Below are positions 30,733-37,017 of a stretch of DNA of 37,017 nucleotides, piece after piece. Both the position numbers and the translations under genes were made by a program. The stretch comes from Leucogyrophana mollusca (Eukaryota > Basidiomycota > Agaricomycetes > Boletales): contig MU266588.1 in NCBI GenBank assembly GCA_021014945.1, positions 1 to 37,017 on the forward strand, given 5' to 3'. The notes under the pieces were generated by a model. That model was not told the origin of the DNA. It saw only the letters and a list, made by a program, of their open reading frames with translations, and did not search any database. How positions within the stretch are numbered: the first letter of the stretch is position 1; each line of letters begins with the position of its first letter.

Positions 30733-33598
30733 ATGATTGACGTCCCCGACAGATCCATTCGCATCTGTGCAGACAGAGGCGGGACGTTCTGCGACGTTCA
30801 CGCGTGAGTCGAGCCATCTTCATTCACGGAAAGCCAACCAGATTTCGCGCTGGTAGATCCTATCCGGACCCGGAGAATCCTGAGGAGAGGAAGGAAATCG
30901 TCGTGAAGCTCTGTGAGTTCGATAAACTACCTCTCCAAAATTCTCGATGAACCCAGTATAGTATCTCAGGATGCTGCAAACTACGCCGATGCCCCAACGG
31001 AAGGCATCCGTAGAGTGCTAGAGATCGTGACCGGGGAGAAGATCGAACGGGGAGCTGTCCTTGAGACTGGCAAGATCGGTGAGTGTGCTTATGTCTGCCC
31101 AACAAAAACGCATCTTCATGTTCCAAGGTTAGATTACATCCGTCTTTCGACGACGGTTGCGACCAATGCTCTCCTTGAAAGGAAAGGCCACAAGCATGCT
31201 CTGCTGATCACGAAAGGCTTCAAGGATCTGCTCCTCATCGGCAACCAATCTCGTCCCAAGATCTTTGATCTTAATATTCGGCGTCCATCTCCCCTATACT
31301 CGGAAGTGGTCGAGGTAGACGAAAGGGTGACGCTCGTTGGGTATACATCTGACCCGAAGGCCGAGGAGAACGCTGTGCAGTGGAATGACGACGGGAGCAT
31401 ACAGCGAGGCTATAGAGGTCCTGGATGGGATGGCGAAGGTCATGCTGAAGGTCCGGGAGAAATCATACGCGGGATCTCAGGAGAGGCTGTACGGATCTTG
31501 AAGAGACCAGGTACCTCACATCCCAGCCGATGACCCAGACCAATTGCTCACTCCCCAATGCACAGATCTCAATACCGTAAAAACTGATCTGCAACGGCTG
31601 TACGAATCTGGTTACCGATCCCTCGCTATTGTCTTCGTACACTCGTACACCTTCCCGGAACACGAGGTTCAGGTGGGGAAGCTCGCTCGAGAGATCGGGT
31701 TCACGCAGGTCTCTGAGTCTTCCCAACTGCTCCCAATGATCAAGATGGTCCCTCGCGGGGTATCATCCACGGCCGACGCTTATCTTACCCCTATTTTACG
31801 GGAGTATCTGGACGGTTTCTTCAGTGGGTTCGACGCGAAACTAAAGGATGGTCGAGTGAAAAGCCCTCGGGTCGAGTTCATGGGGAGCGACGGTGGGCTG
31901 TTAGACCTAGACAACTTCTCGGGGTTGAAGAGTATATTGAGTGGCCCAGCCGGTGGCGTGGTTGGCTATGCCTTGACCAGTTGGGACGCACAGAAGAAGT
32001 ACCCGATTATTGGGTATGTGGCCTTAGTCGTGAATTTCTTCTGCCTTGTGCTGATAGACGTCCTTTCAGCCTTGACGTTGGTGGAACCTCGACGGACGTC
32101 TCTCGGTTCGACGGCCGCTATGAAGTCGTGTACGAAACTACTACTGCTGGGGTGACAATACAGTCTCCACAACTGGACATTAACACGGTAGCAGCTGGAG
32201 GGGGTTCGTGTTTGACCTTCCGAAATGGGCTTTTCCTAGCAGGCCCGGAGAGTGCTGGTGCAGAGCCAGGACCTGCATGTTACAGGTATGCCATCATCGG
32301 CGCAAAGCTTCGATGGATTTTAATGGTCGCTTCATTTGCGTTGCAGGAAAGGAGGTCCTTTGGCTGTCACTGATGCCAACCTTCTCCTCGGCCGCCTGAT
32401 TCCCGATTACTTTCCCAAGATATTTGGCAAGTCGGAGAAAGAGCCATTAGATACACAGGCCTCGAGAACAGCGTTTGAAACGGTGGCCAAGGAGATCAAC
32501 GAGAGCCATGACAAGAAATTGGAGCTCGATGAGATCGTCTATGGGTATGTTATGACTTCCGTCTTCTATTCCGGCTCCTACTCACCTCCTGTCGAAGATT
32601 CATAAAGGTAGCCAACGAGACGATGTGTAGACCCATTCGTGCGTTGACAGAAGCGAGAGGCTACTCTACCGCGAAGCACGTGTGAGTCATCCTCACCGTA
32701 GATGCCTCACGCTTCCGCCTCTAATATCTCAACTTGTATAGACTGGCAAGCTTCGGGGGCGCTGGGGGCCAGCACGCCTGCGAAATTGCAAGCCTCCTAG
32801 GCATCAGGACCATTCTGATTCACCGCTACAGTTCTATTTTGTCTGCTTACGGGTTAGCTCTAGCAGATCGGTAAGCCGCGCCTTCACCGTATTGGGGGTG
32901 ATCTCATCTCACTTTCACGAATGCACTTTCTAGTGCGTACGAACTACAAGAACCGTCATCTGCGTTCTATTCCGACCAAACACGCGCATCGCTCATCTCC
33001 CGTTTGGATAAACTCACCAACGATGTCCGTACAGAACTCAGGCGGCAGGGGTTCGAAGACGATCGGGTGACAGTCGAGCGCATGCTCAATATGCGATTCG
33101 AAGGGACTGATACGGCGCTCATGGTGCTCCCGAACGACAAAGATGGGGATGGGAAAGAGGACTTTGAGGCTGCGTTCAAGCGAGTGTACAAATCTGAATT
33201 CGGATTTTTACTAGACACGAAGAGCGTCATCGTTGATGATGTAAAGGTGAACTTCAGTGGTTGCGTACTCTTATTCGTTAGGGCTCAATACCGCGGATTT
33301 CCGACAGGTGCGAGGTATTGGAAAGACGTTCGACACCCTGGGCGAGTCTGTTTATTCGGAGGTCGAGCGGCTCAAGACGAAATCGGTACCACGGGCCCAA
33401 GCGGACTCGACTTACAGCGTTTATTTTGACCAAGTTGGCCGAGTAGACGATACACCTGTATTCCTCCTGGACAAGCTGTCCGTGGGGGATGAGGTGACAG
33501 GCCCTGCGATGATCATTGACAACACGCAGACCATCGTTGTTGTACCAGGTGCACGCGCAGTGTTGACCAGCAAACATTTGTATATCACTCTGGAGTAG
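30733..33598 (+). CDS. 5-oxoprolinase-like protein, HyuA half only
   Basis: Full 5-oxoprolinase opens 5-oxoproline with ATP in the gamma-glutamyl cycle and fuses HyuA and HyuB halves (about 1280 residues). Exons are 30733-30803, 30857-30912, 30962-31078, 31133-31510, 31566-32013, 32070-32285, 32347-32544, 32598-32681, 32742-32870, 32934-33246 and 33308-33598, giving 766 residues. HyuA motifs are intact: [15 protein letters not shown] at 10-24, [13 protein letters not shown], a second phosphate-binding loop [10 protein letters not shown] near 358, LSGPAGGV, and [11 protein letters not shown] near 528. Translation stops at TAG 33596-33598 just after [12 protein letters not shown], the usual end of HyuA. 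I see no HyuB sequence downstream. All 11 exons join in frame, so the HyuA half is under constraint or only recently truncated. It could be a stand-alone hydantoinase A-like ATPase or a truncated enzyme. Confidence 0.88.
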
Positions 33599-34287
33599 GA
33601 GACGGGTCGGAATACTGATCAGTGGTAGCCATGGGGTAGAAAGTCTAAGAGAAATGTACACATATTGTCGTCACACGTACAGCTATGGGTGTGAGCTGCA
33701 TGTCGGCTACTGGCATTGAAAGCTGTCAGTCCTTCCGACACTGCGAACTCAGACCGACCCGGTGGCGACTGTATTGTTTGGGAGCGCACAGCCTTCGGCG
33801 ATGGCGTTCCTTTCTTCTTTGGTATCAAACCCCCGAAGTCAATAAACGCGAAAACTGCTTTGATGTCATTCTGGAAACAATCACATACGAAGTTGGGCCA
33901 GTGCAACAGATGGACTTGTTCCTTGGACCTCAGGGCATGTCACGGTCGTAGGTACATCGTTGGAGCCGCTGGCTACCTGACCAGGGGGATGTTGAGGAAT
34001 TTAGCGGAGGCCTGGATGGTTGGGTTACTGGACTGGGATGCGTTCAGCTCAGTGAACAAACAAAGCGGAGTATGTATGGCTGAAGCTCACGCACAGGAAT
34101 GCAGCGCAACACTACAGCGAAGAACCGGGGTTGCACTGGAACCCGTTGGCGACGCTGCCCATAGCGAGTCCTGTGGAAATAATGGCGGCACAGATACAGG
34201 CAACCGTTTTGTAGTTGTCTATGGATAAGACGGCACGACAGTAGGAGGAGTAGAAGGCTGTTCGAATGAGGGGAGCCTGCACGCTCC
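33599..34287. other. Intergenic, possibly decayed sequence
   Basis: About 690 nt after the oxoprolinase-like stop. No HyuB motif is found in any frame. A plus-strand frame at 33716-34228 and a minus-strand frame at 34112-34315 with one hydrophobic segment (ICAAIISTGLAMGSVA) are open but unrecognised. Because the neighbouring sequence is pseudogenic, relics are likely. Confidence 0.4.
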
Positions 34288-34430
34288 TGGCGCGACACCC
34301 ACGAGTCATGAGCATATATGCCCACTTCCTTCCTTCGCGGCACGCTCACCTGGCGAAAAACCAAAAGGCGTCACCGTTTCCTCGACCTGGGATGCCGTCC
34401 ATACTGCCAAGCTTGCCGCCTTGAACCTTG
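34288..34430 (+). pseudogene. Fragment of a casein-kinase-1-like gene (second copy)
   Basis: This short stretch aligns with 35408-35545 of the next pseudogene. Here it reads WRDTHES, TGA, AYMP, then FLRGTLTWRKTK; the neighbour reads WWDDIESLAYML and FLCGTLPWRQTK. The TGA at 34309-34311 replaces a Leu codon. After a frameshift, TWDAVHTAKLAALNL matches NWDAIIHVTKLAALPL of the other copy. It is a damaged remnant of a tandem duplicate. Confidence 0.7.
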
Positions 34431-34546
34431 AACGCCAATCAGAAATAACATCGCTCTCCCCCACACCCAGTACCAGCGACTCTCGTATTCCTCTGCTGCC
34501 TTCCTCAAGCCACTCACGCTGCAACCGGCCGCGGCACTCTATCTTC

Positions 34547-35814
34547 ATGGATTTCACGGTTGGCGGTAGATACAAGCTAGGAGGAAATCACTATAGGTGG
34601 CTGGGGTGGGTCCTTGCGATATCTCACTTGTTCCTTGCTGACGGACCCATGAGCGCAGGTACAGTCATCTCCAGAATCCACGCCAGCGCCAGCAAAGACG
34701 TTGCTATATAATCGAGGTCGTCATCCCCTCCTTGTGGAACATCAGCTCCCCGCTCAATCGGTAATCCGAGGTCTACAGAACGCTCATGGGCGTGTTCGGC
34801 GTCCCATGGAAAATGTGGCCCGGGAAGCAGGGCGACTACAACACCACGGTCGTCGACACGCTCGGTTCGGGCTTGGAGGACTTATTCAAGATGTGAAATA
34901 TGCATTTTACACTCAAGACAGTGCTATTGCTGGTGGATCGACTCGTGAGTGGAACTTTTTGGGGGTCGTGTTGGGGGCGGGATTCTTTTGGGTGAGGTGT
35001 GTAGTTGGCGCGGTTTGTTTTGCTCTTTGCCTTTTATTTTCTGGCTTGACTGGGTGTCTGAAAGCCTCTGAAACGCTAACGACATGTGCACGGTGGATCA
35101 CTTTCTTACGCCCTGCTAGTACACTCGCGTGACCTTATCCACAGCGACGTCAAGCCCGCGAACTTTGTATTGGGCACAGAAAAAACAACGAACCTCGCCA
35201 ACGTCATCGACTTTGGCCTCGCGGAGACGTTCAGGGACCTGAAGATGGGCGCACATATCGTACTGACAGGACGGCCACCACAGAGTTGGGACGTCGTTGT
35301 TTGGGAGTTCGAATGCACACGAGGGGATTGGTGAGTCCTCAAATATCCTTGGCAGTCCAACCTACTCTGCACTGATGCGCACGGCTCGCCGCACAGAATG
35401 CTTTTGGTGGGACGACATCGAGTCCCTCGCCTACATGCTCATTTCCTGTGCGGCACCCTCCCCTGGCGACAAACCAAAGGCGGCACCAACTCTGCGAACT
35501 GGGACGCGATCATCCACGTCACGAAGCTCGCCGCGCTTCCCCTCCTCACTGCAGGCCTCTCCACCGGGTTTGCGACGGTCTTTGAGCACACACGCGGGCT
35601 TGAGTTTGGGAACCTCCCGAGCTATGAGGGCCTGTGGGGGCTATTTCGGGACCTTGCGTGGCACGTAGGGGTGCGGTATGACGGGGTATTTGATTGGATG
35701 CTGGGGCCAGTGAGGGTGGGGATGGGGCGGTTTGGTGAGGCGTGTAATGCAAGGCGGTGGTTGTGGGAAGAGAGGCGGGGAGGAGTGATTGGTGGTGCGT
35801 CGAACCGCATCTGA
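34547..35814 (+). pseudogene. Casein-kinase-1-like protein kinase, decayed
   Basis: The order of CK1 motifs is preserved but the reading frame is broken. MDFTVGGRYKLGG at 34547 is the CK1-type N-terminus. SKDVAI then runs into a one-base deletion at about 34709, exactly at the VAIK lysine codon, and the frame continues as IEVV. TAA at 34762-34764 interrupts before SEVYRTLMGVFGVP. TGA at 34894-34896 interrupts LEDLFKM and the following FTLKTVLLLVDRL; it aligns with a Cys in intact CK1. The catalytic loop VHSRDLIHSDVKPANF and DFGLAETFRD are intact. A frameshift of about four bases lies near 35451 between AYMLI and FLCGTLPW. Some breaks could hide introns, but not all. The original would have been a CK1-family kinase with a C-terminal extension (ends 35814). 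Confidence 0.75.
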
Positions 35815-36580
35815 CAAATTGTCTTGATCACGTGGAACTGATTGTCGATTTAGGTCCTTTGGTAGGAGCACTGGCAGCGTATCTATGTCATTTTTAGGTT
35901 GGGCCTTTTGTGCTGCTGTCTTTATGTCGGGCACGGGTGGCTTTGTGCTCGCATGTATCGACACCCTTTCTTACTGGCCCCCTCGCACCGGGGGTCTCTA
36001 ATATCATACTTCGGGTACGGGTCACTAGCGTTGTTGAGTTGGTACAAGCTTTGTATCCCTGTTGTGCATATTGAGAGCTTGCGGGAAACAGATATGTATC
36101 CTTTCAGCAGGGATCCTGCCTCATCAGTGGGGTGAAGTATCTTGAGTCGAGGTAGGTGAAAGTTCTGTTCTTGTATTATGGGTTTTATGTGTTTTTGTTC
36201 CTTTCTGTTGTGTTCTTGCTTTGTACCAACCTCCCCCCTGCTATATGGTTTGTGATTTGACTGAGATTCTATTGTGAAGCATTGGCTATGGTGGAAGATA
36301 AGTATGGTGTGTCCAGGTGATGTATCATTGTATCAGCCCATAACAGGACTATTTGCAGCATCCTCACTCAGAGAAAGTCTTCAAGAACAAGGTAGTTCCC
36401 CTAATATTAGATAGGTGTAGGGATGCTCACATGGCTCTAAATTACATTTGAAACAAAAACTTACCATTGCAATGAAACCACTTAAGTGTTAATATATAGA
36501 TACAGGATCAGGTGTGAATTCAATTCAAGAACATCAGGTGGTACTACAGGAACAAATGAAGACATAATCAAACATGAGAT
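35815..36580. other. Spacer leading into low-GC block
   Basis: About 770 nt without a recognised gene. From about 36155 rightward the base composition drops, with T-rich then A-rich runs; one sampled line (36421-36480) has about 35% GC against 55% at 35641-35700. It includes the 3' flank of the WD40 gene on the minus strand. Confidence 0.5.
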
Positions 36581-36957
36581 TTAGAAGATAGAATTTTCCT
36601 CCTCTGGCATAGATACAAAGTTTTCTTCCTCAGATATAAAGACTCCATCATGGTGATCTCTGACTCTGCTGGGAATAACACCTATGGTCTCTGAACTGGC
36701 ACAGAGCAAGGGAGGAAAGTCTAGAACAATGACTTTGCCATCCTCACATCCAATAGCAAGTAAAGTGCCCCAGGATGCTGATGTTAAACATTGAATATGG
36801 GATGGAATCTTGCCAAGTGTTTGGTTTTTTGGCTGATCAACAATCCACTGGTCTTTGACTACAGTTAAGAATGAAGGAAAGTTGGAGATACTATAGCTGG
36901 CAGATAGGAGCCCAGTTTCTGCATCCCACACCAGCCATACATCTCCAACATCATCAC
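36581..36957 (-). CDS. WD40-repeat protein, 3' end (partial)
   Basis: This is the last exon of a minus-strand gene whose start lies beyond the right edge. About 125 codons are visible before the TAA... stop at 36581. The frame reads GDVWLVWDAETGLL, a typical WD40 strand with the WD pair, then KIPSHIQCLTSASWGTLLAI, GCEDGKVIVLDFPPLL, a second blade, and an acidic tail ending EEENSIF. A splice acceptor (CCTGAG) fits at 36958. In Agaricomycetes such C-terminal WD40 stretches often belong to NACHT/NLR-like proteins, but no nucleotide-binding domain is in view. The exon is low in GC compared with the rest of the window. The right-edge 60 bases are probably intron. Confidence 0.5.
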
Positions 36958-37017
36958 CTCAGGCAGCCCTTCTCGGCCTCAATAGACCTCGAAGAGATGG
37001 GGTTCTTGTGTTGAGGC

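Noticed and set aside
33716..34228. Possible HyuB remnant after the oxoprolinase-like gene
   Set aside because: No HyuB signature was found in any frame, so I could not support it as the missing half.
1..37017. tRNA genes, CRISPR arrays, intact transposons
   Set aside because: No cloverleaf-like B-box, no regularly spaced repeats, and no transposase or reverse transcriptase motif was seen by eye.

Overview
The window looks like nuclear DNA of a mushroom-forming basidiomycete (Agaricomycetes). Genes are split by many short GT-AG introns, mostly 45-70 nt. Coding DNA is near 55% GC in sampled lines. The gene set includes two class I hydrophobins, a DUF6533-type membrane protein, a Pmp3 proteolipid, an F-box protein and an Msb1/Mug8-type protein, a combination typical of that class. 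Gene models below were assembled by hand by joining exons in frame. I saw no tRNA, rRNA, CRISPR array or intact transposon.

Layout. 511-9690 (left, housekeeping): an M24 Xaa-Pro aminopeptidase, exosome subunit Rrp42, a cytosolic-looking GH5 glycoside hydrolase, an intronless F-box protein and a Pmp3 proteolipid, all on the + strand. 9691-12130: a 796-residue disordered Ser/Pro-rich protein of unknown function. 12131-18144 (gene-poor, secreted proteins): two nearly identical class I hydrophobins in tandem on the minus strand, followed by a small secreted cysteine-containing protein on the + strand. 18145-21914: the ribosome-assembly factor Mak21/Noc1. 22112-23805 (minus): a DUF6533-type multi-pass membrane protein with two micro-exons and one unresolved splice junction. 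25067-25718: a small two-pass membrane protein of unknown family. 26201-30229: a large Msb1/Mug8-domain protein. 30733-33598: a 5-oxoprolinase-like protein that stops at the end of its HyuA half. 34288-35814: a decayed casein-kinase-1-like pseudogene, preceded by a fragment of a second copy. The right edge is a low-GC block with the 3' end of a WD40-repeat gene on the minus strand.

The genes do not form an operon or an obvious metabolic cluster. Several are conserved housekeeping functions: Rrp42 and Mak21 in RNA and ribosome maturation, the aminopeptidase and the oxoprolinase-like protein in peptide and glutathione turnover. Between them lie faster-evolving accessory loci: hydrophobins, the small secreted protein, the DUF6533 protein, the kinase relics and the WD40 gene. 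The most unusual items are the kinase pseudogene with its neighbouring duplicate, the HyuA-only oxoprolinase and the DUF6533 gene model conflict. I found no clear sign of a wholly new biological system.
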